A stretch of 64,000 nt of DNA from Caulobacter segnis ATCC 21756 (GTDB taxonomy: Bacteria > Pseudomonadota > Alphaproteobacteria > Caulobacterales > Caulobacteraceae): contig NC_014100.1 in NCBI RefSeq assembly GCF_000092285.1, forward strand, positions 4,402,001 through 4,466,000. The letters are read 5' to 3'. The position numbers were made by a program, and so were the translations under genes. The notes below the pieces were generated by a model. The model was not told where the DNA came from. It saw only the letters and a program-made list of their open reading frames with translations, and ran no database searches. This document shows positions 18,513-26,596 of the stretch, piece by piece (position 1 is the first letter of the stretch; each line of letters starts with the position of its first letter).

Positions 18513-19313
18513 TCAGACCTTCCGGAACCGGCCGCCCTGGTTGGCCATCAGCGCCAGGGCCCAGTCGTCCGGCAGCACCTTGGCGACGGCGGCGATGGCC
18601 TTGTTGGGCGAACCCGGAACACAGATCGGACGATTGGCTTCTGCGGCTTCGTAGCCGGCGGCGGCGACCTCGTCCGCCCCGAGCCACATCCAGTCCGGCA
18701 CGCCCTGGCTGACCTGGGCGCGAGTGCCGTTGACGTCGTGGAATTCCGAATAGGTGAACCCGGGGCAAAGCGCGCTGACATGCACGCCGGTCGACAGGTT
18801 CTCCAGATGCAGGCTCTGGGAGAACTTGACCAGGAAGCCCTTGGTCGCCGCGTACAGCGTGTGGCCCGCCGCGCCAGGAACCAGACCCGCTAGCGACGCG
18901 ACATTCGTGATGCGCCCAAAACGACGCTCGACCATGCCCGGCAGCACCTTATGGGTCATTTCGCAGACCGAGGTCAGCATCACCTGCAGGAAGGTCGCCT
19001 GGTCCGCCCAGTTCGTCGCCGCATAGGTCCCCGGCAGGCCGTAGCCGGCGTTGTTGACCAGCGCGTCGACCACGCGCCCCTGCTCGGTGATGGCGGCCAG
19101 CACCGTGTCCACGCCTGCCGGTTCGGCGAGGTCGGCGGCGACAGCGTAGGCCTCCACGCCCGAGCGCAGCTTGATCTCGGCCGCCAGGGCCTCGAGACGA
19201 TCGGCGCGCCGCGCGGTCAGGACAACGTCATAGCCATGGCTGGCGTAGATGCGGGCGGAGGCGGCGCCGATGCCGGCGGAGGCGCCGGTGATCAAGGCTA
19301 GACGGCGGGCCAT
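18513..19313 (-). CDS. Short-chain dehydrogenase/reductase (SDR)
   Basis: 266 residues with a Rossmann fold: [20 protein letters not shown] (cofactor loop), [14 protein letters not shown], then Ser in [14 protein letters not shown], and the catalytic YAATKGF (Y-x3-K). The lack of an acidic residue and presence of TARRADRLE after beta-2 suggests NADP preference. The substrate is unknown. It lies 83 bases upstream of rlmN and follows cysQ on the same strand. Confidence 0.9.
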   Translation of the reverse strand: MARRLALITGASAGIGAASARIYASHGYDVVLTARRADRLEALAAEIKLRSGVEAYAVAADLAEPAGVDTVLAAITEQGRVVDALVNNAGYGLPGTYAATNWADQATFLQVMLTSVCEMTHKVLPGMVERRFGRITNVASLAGLVPGAAGHTLYAATKGFLVKFSQSLHLENLSTGVHVSALCPGFTYSEFHDVNGTRAQVSQGVPDWMWLGADEVAAAGYEAAEANRPICVPGSPNKAIAAVAKVLPDDWALALMANQGGRFRKV

Positions 19314-19371
19314 GCGATCGATCCGTTAAGAGCCAAACTTCGCCGGACAGCAGCACGACCGATGATTTGGT

Positions 19372-20166
19372 TCAAGCCGCGCCGCCGCGCGCCACGAACC
19401 AACCATTTCGGAAGCCTTGGTCGGCCTTGCCATAGACGAAGGGTGAGCCGTCCGGCTGGGTGAAGGTTCCGCCGGCGGCGACCAGAACCGCGTGGGCGGC
19501 GGCGGTGTCCCATTCGGACGTCGGCCCGTGACGCGGATAGATGTCGGCCGAGCCTTCGGCGATCCGGCACATCTTGATCGAGGAATCCATGGCCGTGCGA
19601 AGGTCAAAGCCGTACTCGGCGGCGAGCTCGGCGGCCTTTTCCTCGCGCATGGTGTGACTGATCAAGCCCAAGGCCCGACCGGTCGGCCACGGCCGGACCC
19701 GCGCCGCCGCCTCTGGAGCATCAGCGCCCATACGTTTCGTCGCGCCCGCGGCCGTGGTGTACCAGACCTCGCCCGTGGCCGGCGCGCAGACGGCGCCGGC
19801 GACCGGAACGCCATGGTCGATCAGGCCGATATTGACGGTGAAGTTCGGGTCGCCGCGAACGAAGGCTTTGGTGCCGTCGACGGGGTCGACGAGGAAGAAA
19901 CGCGATCCGATGGCGTCGGGCGTCCCGAACTCACTGGCGTGCTCCTCGGAAATCACGGTGACATCCGGAAACGCCTCCGCCAAGCGCTGCAGGATCAGCC
20001 GCTCGCCCGCGCGATCCGCCTCGGTGACGGGGCTTTCGTCCGCCTTCTGCGCCACCGCCAATTCCGTTCTCCAGAACGGGAGGATGACCGTCGCCGCCTC
20101 TTCGGTGATCCTGGCCAGGGCTCGGCCCCAGTCGGCCAGGTTTTCGGTCGTCGCGGTCTCGCTCAT
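19372..20166 (-). CDS. cysQ: 3'(2'),5'-bisphosphate nucleotidase CysQ-like (inositol monophosphatase fold)
   Basis: 264 residues. Metal site motifs ESPVTEADRAGE, VISEEHASEF, FLVDPVDGTKAFVRGDPNFT and WDTAAAHAVL are the IMPase-superfamily signatures; the DGTKAF form with FTVNIGLI matches CysQ better than HisN or SuhB. It would hydrolyse PAP to AMP in sulfate assimilation. Histidinol phosphatase activity cannot be excluded. It overlaps the preceding DUF3553 gene by ATGA. Confidence 0.85.
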   Translation of the reverse strand: MSETATTENLADWGRALARITEEAATVILPFWRTELAVAQKADESPVTEADRAGERLILQRLAEAFPDVTVISEEHASEFGTPDAIGSRFFLVDPVDGTKAFVRGDPNFTVNIGLIDHGVPVAGAVCAPATGEVWYTTAAGATKRMGADAPEAAARVRPWPTGRALGLISHTMREEKAAELAAEYGFDLRTAMDSSIKMCRIAEGSADIYPRHGPTSEWDTAAAHAVLVAAGGTFTQPDGSPFVYGKADQGFRNGWFVARGGAA

Positions 20167-20351
20167 GCCTGTCCTCGAGGGTCATCGCCGACGAACTCCA
20201 GCCGAACGCGACGGCCGTCGATCGTCTGCTTGCCCGCCTCTTCGAAATTGACGGTGACCCGATGTCCGATCACGGACTGAACCTGCCCCAGGCCCCAGTC
20301 GGGCTGGTCGGGATGGCGCACCAGGACGCCCGGCTCTAGAAACGGATCCAT
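20163..20351 (-). CDS. DUF3553 family small protein
   Basis: A 62-residue protein (MDPFLEPGVLVRHPDQPDWG, then LGQVQSVIGHRVTVNFEEAG). The pattern of a short beta-barrel with P-x-W-G-x-G-Q-V-Q is that of DUF3553, also seen at the N-terminus of some helicases. Function unknown. The longer frame to 20528 runs into chpT on the other strand and is not credible. It overlaps cysQ by four bases and is divergent from chpT with 66 bases between starts. Confidence 0.8.
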   Translation of the reverse strand: MDPFLEPGVLVRHPDQPDWGLGQVQSVIGHRVTVNFEEAGKQTIDGRRVRLEFVGDDPRGQA

Positions 20352-20417
20352 AACGGCCTTCCTGTAGAGGCTTGGCCCAGTTTGCCAAAGCCTCAAATCA
20401 CGGCAGAGTCCGCCGCT

Positions 20418-21107
20418 ATGACCGATATCGTCCCAGAGACAGTCCCCGCGACCCCGGCGCCCACGACTCCGCAGACGGACGTGCAAGGCCCGGACTTCGC
20501 CGCCATGCTGGCTGCGCGCCTGTGCCACGACTTCATCAGTCCGGCCAGCGCGATCGTCTCGGGCCTGGACCTCTTGGAAGACCCGGCGGCGCAGGACATG
20601 CGCGAAGACGCCATGAGCCTGATCGCCTCGTCGGCGCGGAAGCTCGCCGACCTGCTACAATTCACCCGGGTGGCGTTCGGCGCCTCGGCCTCGGCCGAGA
20701 ACTTCGACAGCCGTGAGCTGGAGAAACTGGCGCAAGGCGTCTTCGCCCATGTGCGCCCGACCTTGAACTGGGCCATCGAGCCTCAGGCTATGAACAAGCC
20801 GTCCGCCCGGGCCGTACTCAACATCGCGCAGATCGCCGCCAGCGCCTTGCCCGCCGGGGGCGTGGCGACCGTGAAGGGCGTCAACGCCGACGGGCGCTTC
20901 TCGATCATCGCCGAGGCGATCGGCCCTCGCGCCCGTCTTCGCCCCGAAGTGCTCGCGGGCCTGAAGGGCGAGCCGTTGGCCGAAGGACTGGGCGGTCCAT
21001 GGGTGCAGGCCGCCTACCTGAACGCCTTGGTCCGCGCGGCCGGCGGCCAGATCGCCGCCGAGGTTGGCGAGGACCGCGCCTCGGTCGCGGCCTGGGTGCC
21101 CGCCTAG
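20418..21107 (+). CDS. chpT: Histidine phosphotransferase ChpT
   Basis: 229 residues from the ATG at 20418. The helical hairpin has the phospho-accepting His in LAARLCHDFISPASAIVSGL, followed by DLLQFTRVAFGASASAENFD and a degenerate ATPase-like domain (LRPEVLAGLKGEPLAEGLGG, WVQAAYLNALVRAAGGQIA). ChpT passes phosphate from CckA to CtrA and CpdR, the core of the Caulobacter cell-cycle control circuit. The sequence matches Caulobacter ChpT closely from memory. A CheY-like gene and cheR follow on the same strand. Confidence 0.95.
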   Translation: MTDIVPETVPATPAPTTPQTDVQGPDFAAMLAARLCHDFISPASAIVSGLDLLEDPAAQDMREDAMSLIASSARKLADLLQFTRVAFGASASAENFDSRELEKLAQGVFAHVRPTLNWAIEPQAMNKPSARAVLNIAQIAASALPAGGVATVKGVNADGRFSIIAEAIGPRARLRPEVLAGLKGEPLAEGLGGPWVQAAYLNALVRAAGGQIAAEVGEDRASVAAWVPA

Positions 21108-21188
21108 GGACGGCTTCGCGCTCGGAAGTTCGGCAAACCGCTCCTTAACCAGAAGCCTTCATTGTCGCTCTCTGGATTGGAGTACGCC

Positions 21189-21554
21189 GTGAAGACCTGC
21201 CTGGTGGTCGACGACAGCCGGGTGATCCGCAAGGTCGCCCGCCGAGTCCTCGAGGACATCGGCTTCGACATCGCCGAGGCCTCCGACGGCATGGAGGCCC
21301 TGGCCTGGTGTCGCGCGGCCATGCCCGACGCCGTGCTGCTCGACTGGAACATGCCGGTGATGAACGGTCTCGAGTTCCTGAAGCTGCTGCGCAAGGAACG
21401 GCACGGCGACACGCCCAAGGTCATCTTCTGCACGGTCGAGAACAGTGTCGATCGCATCCGCGAGGCGCTCGACGCCGGCGCGGACGAATACATCATGAAG
21501 CCGTTCGACGGCGACATTATCCAGGCGAAGTTCGCCGAGGCGGGTCTGCTTTGA
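21189..21554 (+). CDS. CheY-like single-domain response regulator
   Basis: 121 residues from the GTG at 21189, chosen because GGAG lies six bases upstream. Receiver hallmarks: CLVVDDSRVIRKVARRVLED, phosphoacceptor Asp in AVLLDWNMPVMNG, Thr in VIFCTVEN and Lys in YIMKPFDGDII. No output domain. It overlaps the start of cheR, so both act in chemotaxis or a similar motility pathway; Caulobacter has several such CheY-like proteins (Cle type or flagellar-motor binders). A half CtrA site (TTAACC) lies about 40 bases upstream. Confidence 0.9.
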   Translation: MKTCLVVDDSRVIRKVARRVLEDIGFDIAEASDGMEALAWCRAAMPDAVLLDWNMPVMNGLEFLKLLRKERHGDTPKVIFCTVENSVDRIREALDAGADEYIMKPFDGDIIQAKFAEAGLL

Positions 21555-22381
21555 CCCCTGAGCACATCGACCTTCTGGCCGCGCTCGGACGCGCCCGCGC
21601 CGGCGTACGGGTCGAGATCGAAAAGCCGTACCTGATCGAAAGTCGCCTAACCCCGCTGGCGCGTCGCGAGGGTTTCGAGAGCATCGAAGCCTTGGTCGAT
21701 GAACTGCGCGCCAAACGCGACGAGCGGTTGATCTGGGCTGTCGTTGAATCGCTGTGCCGCACGGAAACGACTTTCTTTCGGGGACGGGAGGCCTTCGCCG
21801 CGCTCCGAGACGGGATCCTGCCCTCGTTGTCTCATCGTCGCGACACGCCGTTGCGCATCTGGAGCGCGGCCTGCGCCACCGGCCAGGAGGTCTATTCCAT
21901 CGCCATGGCGGCGGCCGAGGCGACCGGGCTGGCGCCCGGCGCGCGGTTCGAATTTTTCGGTTCTGATCTTTCGGAACGATGCCTGGAGAAGGCCCAGACC
22001 GGGCTGTACACCCAATTCGAGATCCAGCGCGGCCTGCCGATCCGAATGCTGGTCAAGTACTTCGACAACCAGGACGACACCTGGACCATCTCGCCTCGCA
22101 TTCGGCAGATGGTCCGCTGGCGGCGGATCAACCTGCTGTCGGACCTCTCTGCGCTCGGCGTGTTCGACGTGATCCTGCTGCGCAATGTCCTGCGGAGCAT
22201 GGTCCCGGCGCTACGCGGCAGGATCGTCCGCAGCTTGGCCGCCCGACTCTCGGCCGATGGCGTGCTGGTGCTGGACCCTGAGGACGATATCTCGGAGCTG
22301 GGCGATGTCCTCGTGGCGGCGCCCGGCGGCGCAGGCCTCTATCTGCGCGATCCGACAATCGGGACCGCCGCCGCGGCCTGA
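21551..22381 (+). CDS. cheR: CheR-family chemotaxis protein methyltransferase
   Basis: 276 residues from a TTG that overlaps the stop of the CheY-like gene. The CheR N-domain (IEKPYLIESRLTPLARREGF) and SAM-binding core (PLRIWSAACATGQEVYSIAM, FEFFGSDLSERCLEKAQTGL, VRWRRINLL, FDVILLRNVL) are present. CheR methylates glutamates of chemoreceptors. In the FDVI(F/L)CRNVL motif the usual Cys is Leu. There is no cheB or receptor gene nearby. Confidence 0.92.
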   Translation: MTPEHIDLLAALGRARAGVRVEIEKPYLIESRLTPLARREGFESIEALVDELRAKRDERLIWAVVESLCRTETTFFRGREAFAALRDGILPSLSHRRDTPLRIWSAACATGQEVYSIAMAAAEATGLAPGARFEFFGSDLSERCLEKAQTGLYTQFEIQRGLPIRMLVKYFDNQDDTWTISPRIRQMVRWRRINLLSDLSALGVFDVILLRNVLRSMVPALRGRIVRSLAARLSADGVLVLDPEDDISELGDVLVAAPGGAGLYLRDPTIGTAAAA

Positions 22382-22388
22382 CCGGCTC

Positions 22389-23474
22389 TCAAGCCTTCCT
22401 GGCCCGAGCTTGCAGGCGAGCCAAGGCGGCGCCGCCCGCCAACCCACCCACCACCTCTGCCACTCGCGCCTTGATCCCGGCCCGCGCCGATGGAAGCGCC
22501 GCGAACGCGGGCGCGAGCTTGCGGAACAGGATCGGTGGCGCGCCCGGCCCCACGATGGCCTCGTGCAGATCCATAGCGTCGACCACGGCGCGCGCCGCCT
22601 TCCGCCATTCAACAGGCGGCGCCACGCCGTGCGGCGCCGGCGCGCGGCAATCGGAGAAGTTCGGCCTCAGCCCGCAGCCGAGCCAGATGGCCTGCTCGAC
22701 CTCACGGGCATAGGCTCCGTCGCGGGCCAGCCGATCAACGTCGATCACAAGATCTGCGTGAGGCAGAGCCTTCAGGTGGGACGCGAGCCACACGGCCAGA
22801 AAGGCCTGGAAGGACAGGCTCGCGGGGCTGCGCTTGAATTTCCGGCGCACCGCGGCCAGGCGCCGATTCAAAGGGCCTCGGCCGTCGAAGTCGTGGCCCA
22901 ACAGGCGACGGGCGGCGTCGCGCCAGACAGCCATCTCGGACAGCAGGACGTAATGGCATAGCTCGAAATAGGTCGGCCTGGGGCGCCGGCGCAGCGAGTA
23001 GAACGACAGCCACTGCTGGACGGGATCGCGCACCAGCACGACATGGAATCCGCCGAACCGCCTCTTGAGCCATCCCGCCCGCCCGAGCGTCCGGCAACAG
23101 GCCAGCACCGGTGTTTCGCCCCGGCGCTTCGCCGCGTCGATCAGGCCCTCGACATAGCTCTGCTGCGCCAGGTCGCTAGCCTCGGGTTCGATCCAGTAGC
23201 GGTCCAGCGCGAAGCTCGCGTCAAAGCCGCTTACGCCCCCGGCCGGGTCGAGAACGACCTCGAATTCCTTGAGGTAGGGCTCACTGCCCCCGGGATGCCT
23301 CAGGCCGCTGTTGTCTGGCGTTTCGGCCCGTATCGTTTCGGGTGTCACATGCGCCAATTGTTCGTGCCAGGGCTCGTAATAGGCCCGGACGTTCGGCACG
23401 GCGCGAAAGCGGTGCCATACGTAGGTGCTGGAACAGCGCCAGCCGCTATGAACAAAGACAGCGCCGCTCGACAA
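22389..23474 (-). CDS. Sulfotransferase-like protein, function unknown
   Basis: 361 residues starting at TTG. The N-terminal FVHSGWRCSSTYVWHRF resembles the 5'-phosphosulfate loop of sulfotransferases, and VLVRDPVQQWLSFYSLRRRP resembles the R-D-P 3'-phosphate-binding motif. The rest is not recognisable, so the assignment is at fold level only. The acceptor is unknown. The gene stands alone between cheR and the entericidin-like gene, both on opposite or separated units. Confidence 0.6.
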   Translation of the reverse strand: MSSGAVFVHSGWRCSSTYVWHRFRAVPNVRAYYEPWHEQLAHVTPETIRAETPDNSGLRHPGGSEPYLKEFEVVLDPAGGVSGFDASFALDRYWIEPEASDLAQQSYVEGLIDAAKRRGETPVLACCRTLGRAGWLKRRFGGFHVVLVRDPVQQWLSFYSLRRRPRPTYFELCHYVLLSEMAVWRDAARRLLGHDFDGRGPLNRRLAAVRRKFKRSPASLSFQAFLAVWLASHLKALPHADLVIDVDRLARDGAYAREVEQAIWLGCGLRPNFSDCRAPAPHGVAPPVEWRKAARAVVDAMDLHEAIVGPGAPPILFRKLAPAFAALPSARAGIKARVAEVVGGLAGGAALARLQARARKA

Positions 23475-23590
23475 TCACTCGATCCCTCTATCCGAGGGTC
23501 CAGCATTCATGGGCTGCTTTTCAGCCGTATCTCAGGCCGGGCCCTGAGGGTTGCGCCGCCGAAATACTTTTGGAGCCACTGAAAGAAAAA

Positions 23591-23612
23591 GGCCCGCTGT
23601 CTCCAGCGGGCC
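23591..23612 (-). terminator. Rho-independent terminator of the entericidin-like gene
   Basis: A 9-bp perfect stem GGCCCGCTG/CAGCGGGCC with a TCTC loop. Read on the minus strand it is followed by TTTTTCTTTC, and it lies 27 bases after the stop of the entericidin-like gene. Confidence 0.85.
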
Positions 23613-23638
23613 TTCATGTCTTCGGCAGGCTTCGTACG

Positions 23639-23779
23639 TCAGTTGTTCTTGACGTCCTTGGCCGTGTCGGTCACGGCGCGGCCCGCCGACGAGACGTCCT
23701 TGCCGGCGCCTTCGACCGTATTGCAGGCCGCCACCGACAGGCTGGCGGCGAGGGCGGCCAGGATCACCAGTTTACGCAT
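23639..23779 (-). CDS. Entericidin A/B-like small lipoprotein
   Basis: 46 residues: MRKLVILAALAASLSVAACN has a type II signal peptide with lipobox AAC (Cys19), followed by TVEGAGKDVSSAGRAVTDTA, the entericidin signature. It is an outer-envelope lipoprotein of unknown role, often induced in stress or stationary phase. A GGAAC-N16-CGTT motif lies 65 bases upstream and a strong terminator just after, so it is a single-gene unit under probable SigT control. This gene was too short for the usual length cutoffs. Confidence 0.88.
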   Translation of the reverse strand: MRKLVILAALAASLSVAACNTVEGAGKDVSSAGRAVTDTAKDVKNN

Positions 23780-23843
23780 GGTATTCTCCGCTGTTCGCCT
23801 CCCAGGGCTTCGTGGGAAGGCTGTGAAACAATCGCTCCGAGAG

Positions 23844-23868
23844 AACGTCAGCAGCGAAGCTCGGTTCC
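23844..23868 (-). promoter_or_regulatory. SigT (EcfG)-type promoter for the entericidin-like gene
   Basis: On the minus strand GGAAC (23864-23868), a 16-base spacer, then CGTT (23844-23847). This is the EcfG -35/-10 form. The start codon is 65 bases downstream. Confidence 0.75.
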
Positions 23869-23885
23869 GGTCGAGGTTTCAGGAT

Positions 23886-25580
23886 TCAGGCGGAGGGACC
23901 GACAGCCTGCGGCGTGGGGAAGACAAGCCGCACCGTGAGACCACGCGGCTCGTGGGTTTCAAAGGACACCTTCCCGCGAAGCTGACGGGCGAAGGCGGTC
24001 ATCAGCGTCCGGCCGACGCCGCCGCCAAGGCTGTCCGGCGCGCCGGGACCGTCATCGCTGATCGAAAGCTCGGCCTCTTCGCCGCGGACATGGAAATTGA
24101 CCCGAAGCGTCCCGCCGCTCGTACCGAAAGCGTGCTTCTGCGCATTGGTGATCGCTTCAACCGCAAACAGGGCGATGGGGGCCAGTCGGTCGGGATCTAT
24201 GACCAGAGGATCCGCGTGGACCTCGGTCTGAACGAGACCCGACGTGCCCATATCGTTGGCCAGCAGCTGCGCGGTGAGCTCCTCGAGAAACGGACGAAGG
24301 TCCACCCGCTTGAGATCAGGCCCCTGGTAGAGCGCACGATAGATCTGGGCCAGCGCGGTGATCCGCTGACGCGTATCATTCATGGCCGCTTTCGCAGCCG
24401 GGTCCGCGAGGGCTCGCTGCTGCATGTTCAGCAACGACGTGATGATCTGAAGGTTATTCTTCACCCGGTGGTGGATTTCGCGCATCAGCGCGTCCTTCTC
24501 CGCCAGGCTGTCCATCAGCGACGCGTCCCGGGCGACGATGGCGCCGGCCATCGCGTCGAGGGTGGCGGCGAGCTCGCGGATTTCCGGCGGCGCTCTTTCG
24601 GCCTGCAAGGGTCGCACGGTGAAGCGCCCCCGCGCATAGATCGCCGCCACGCGCTGCAAGTACACGATCCAGCGGATCACGCCCCGTTCGGCCGTGAACC
24701 AGACCGCCCCCAAGCCCAGAACGAAGGCCAAGAGCGGCAGCAGGAGACGCGAGATCGGGTTGATCCAGGCCCAGGACAGCAGCCTTGGGGCTGGCGCCGA
24801 AAGGATGACGAACACGTCGTCGCCAACGAGCGGCGCGGCCGAGAAGGTCCGGTCTCGACGCTGGGAGTCGCGCGCGGACCACAACGCCGCGCCACGCTCC
24901 GCCGCGATGGCCCGCCAGCCGGCCGGCGGAGCGCCGAACGCCGAGGGATTTGTGGCGGCGAAAACGCGTCCGTTGGAGTCGGCCAAGGCCACTTCAGCCC
25001 CGCCTGGCAGGAACCGGTTGGCCGTCTCCACCTTCAGGTCAGCCAGGGTCAGAACCGCGGCCATGGCACCTTCGAACTGCTCTGGGGAGCCCGCGCGAAC
25101 AGCCGCCAACACCGAGGGCTCGTTAGCGTAGACGGCGCCAGGATCGGCGGCCACCACCAGGGTGGAGCCGCCGCGAAGGGACTGGAACCAGCTGCGCGCG
25201 CTGCGTTGCTGGTCATACGGCGTCGTCGCAGCGGCACAGGCTACGCGGCCACGGGCGTCAAAACGGATCAGATTGGCGTAGCCGGGAAGCCGCGCCCGGA
25301 CATCAGCCAGGCGCTGAGCGCACTCCAACCCCACCGAGCGCGGCCCCAAAGTCTGCAACAGCACGCCGGCGGCCTCGATGCGCGCCCGGGCGATAGCTGC
25401 GCTGCGCCCCGCCGCCAGCTCCAGGCTCTGACGGCGCGAGTCAGCCTCCGCGCGGAACGCGAAGATCGACTGCATGCCGCCGAGAATGAGCACAGGCAGA
25501 AGCGCCACGCACAGGGCGATAGCGAGACGGAAACGAATGGAGGTGACGGCCTGCTCGGCGCGGCCGGCGAGCACACTCAC
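23886..25580 (-). CDS. phyK: General stress response sensor kinase PhyK
   Basis: 564 residues starting at GTG, overlapping the sigT stop by four bases. Two membrane helices (about 17-37 and 268-292) bracket a periplasmic sensory domain. The kinase core is HisKA_2 type: EIHHRVKNNLQIITSLLNMQ carries the phospho-His, followed by HATPase_c (AVEAITNAQKHAFG, ISDDGPGAPDSLGGGVG). In Caulobacter PhyK phosphorylates PhyR under stress and the gene sits at this exact position. Its co-transcription with nepR and sigT gives positive feedback. Confidence 0.93.
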   Translation of the reverse strand: MSVLAGRAEQAVTSIRFRLAIALCVALLPVLILGGMQSIFAFRAEADSRRQSLELAAGRSAAIARARIEAAGVLLQTLGPRSVGLECAQRLADVRARLPGYANLIRFDARGRVACAAATTPYDQQRSARSWFQSLRGGSTLVVAADPGAVYANEPSVLAAVRAGSPEQFEGAMAAVLTLADLKVETANRFLPGGAEVALADSNGRVFAATNPSAFGAPPAGWRAIAAERGAALWSARDSQRRDRTFSAAPLVGDDVFVILSAPAPRLLSWAWINPISRLLLPLLAFVLGLGAVWFTAERGVIRWIVYLQRVAAIYARGRFTVRPLQAERAPPEIRELAATLDAMAGAIVARDASLMDSLAEKDALMREIHHRVKNNLQIITSLLNMQQRALADPAAKAAMNDTRQRITALAQIYRALYQGPDLKRVDLRPFLEELTAQLLANDMGTSGLVQTEVHADPLVIDPDRLAPIALFAVEAITNAQKHAFGTSGGTLRVNFHVRGEEAELSISDDGPGAPDSLGGGVGRTLMTAFARQLRGKVSFETHEPRGLTVRLVFPTPQAVGPSA

Positions 25581-26188
25581 CGCAACGAGCTCAACCGCTC
25601 CGCGTCGGCCAAGATGGCGTGCATCGCATCTCCCGCGGCCGCGCCGTCACGGTCGTAGGCGCCTGTCTCCAGGATGGCCTGCAAGGCGCGACGAGCCCGA
25701 CTGACGCGGCTCTTCACCGTGCCTACCGCGCAACCGCAGATATCAGCCGCCTCTTCGTAGGCGAAGCCACCCGCGCCCACCAGGATCAGCGCTTCGCGCT
25801 GCTCGGCGGGGAGCATGGCCAAGCCCAGCCGCAACTCGTCCAGAGCGACGGGCGCCTCCGGATCGTCGACCGCCACGAGCGTGCGCTCGGCGGCCTCCTG
25901 ATCGAGCTGGCTTTGGCGCCAGCTCCGACGCTTTTCGGAATAGAACTGGTTGCGTAGGATCATGAAGGTCCAAGCCTTCATGTTGGTCCCCAGCTGGAAA
26001 CTCGCGCGCGCATCCCAAGCCTTCATCATGGCGTCCTGCGCCAAGTCGTCGGCGGCGGTGGGATCACCCGTCAAGGTGCGGGCGAAAGCGCGGAGATGCG
26101 GGATGAGCGTGACAAGCTCACGCTTGAACAGCGCGTCGCGAGCGGGATCAGGCGCCGAACGCCCCACTTTTTCTTCGGCCATGCTCAT
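25577..26188 (-). CDS. sigT: ECF sigma factor SigT (EcfG family)
   Basis: 203 residues. Region 2: LRAFARTLTGDPTAADDLAQ, DAMMKAWDARASFQLGTNMK and AWTFMILRNQFYSEKR. Region 4: LPAEQREALILVGAGGFAYE and VGTVKSRVSRARRAL. It directs RNA polymerase to GGAAC-N16/17-CGTT promoters in the general stress response and is held by NepR until PhyR is phosphorylated. It overlaps nepR (ATGA) and phyK (GTGA). A second in-frame ATG two codons in (26182) is also possible. Confidence 0.96.
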   Translation of the reverse strand: MSMAEEKVGRSAPDPARDALFKRELVTLIPHLRAFARTLTGDPTAADDLAQDAMMKAWDARASFQLGTNMKAWTFMILRNQFYSEKRRSWRQSQLDQEAAERTLVAVDDPEAPVALDELRLGLAMLPAEQREALILVGAGGFAYEEAADICGCAVGTVKSRVSRARRALQAILETGAYDRDGAAAGDAMHAILADAERLSSLR

Positions 26189-26391
26189 TGGCCTCCCGTC
26201 GGCGGCTCAGCTTTGCGCAGAATATCGAGGAATTCGTCCGGCACGGGCTCGTTGACGACCTCGTCGAACATCTGGCGCAGCTTCACGCCGATGGCCTGTT
26301 GGCGCAGGCGCGCCTCGTCAAGCGCCGCGGCGCTCTTGCGTTTGTCTTCCATGGGTACGTGTTCGATCATGTCCTCGACACCGAAGTGCAT
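26185..26391 (-). CDS. nepR: Anti-sigma factor NepR
   Basis: 68 residues from the ATG at 26391, preceded by a G-rich ribosome-binding site. The conserved core is RQQAIGVKLRQMFDEVVNEP followed by VPDEFLDILRKAE, the two-helix NepR signature that wraps SigT or, after stress, the PhyR sigma-like domain. Alternative starts are at 26370 and 26352 (MEDKRKS). It is first in the nepR-sigT-phyK operon behind a SigT-type promoter, so the operon is autoregulated. Confidence 0.93.
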   Translation of the reverse strand: MHFGVEDMIEHVPMEDKRKSAAALDEARLRQQAIGVKLRQMFDEVVNEPVPDEFLDILRKAEPPTGGQ

Positions 26392-26434
26392 CGGCGTCCG
26401 CCCCCTTTGGCCGAATGTCTTTCCGCCCGATGAC

Positions 26435-26459
26435 AACGTGCTTTTCCGTACCGGGTTCC
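26435..26459 (-). promoter_or_regulatory. SigT-type promoter for nepR-sigT-phyK
   Basis: Minus strand GGAAC (26455-26459), 16-base spacer, CGTT (26435-26438), 44 bases before the nepR ATG. Autoregulation of this operon by SigT is known in Caulobacter. Confidence 0.88.
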
Positions 26460-26498
26460 ACAAGCTTGGGCATAAGATGTCAAAAATCCGCGACGGGC

Positions 26499-26523
26499 GG
26501 AACCGGTCAGTTGAGGAGGCGTT
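26499..26523 (+). promoter_or_regulatory. SigT-type promoter for phyR
   Basis: GGAAC (26499-26503), 16-base spacer, CGTT (26520-26523), 73 bases before the phyR ATG. It is divergent from the nepR promoter, with the two -35 elements 39 bases apart. Confidence 0.88.
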
Positions 26524-26596
26524 ATCGACCTTCGATGGAACGGCGCAGCTTGACCGTACGTTCCTTGATTTTCGAGACACCGCATCGGGAGGGGTC

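Noticed and set aside
18430..18768. N-terminal extension of RlmN
   Set aside because: The extra 113 residues overlap the SDR gene and have shadow composition; the TTG at 18429 gives the expected start and length.
21140..21160. Possible CtrA site (TTAACC) before the CheY-like gene
   Set aside because: Only one half-site; the second TTAA at seven bases is absent.
23616..25658. 680-codon plus-strand frame opposite phyK
   Set aside because: Covers phyK and the entericidin gene in antisense; no domain motif and typical shadow composition.
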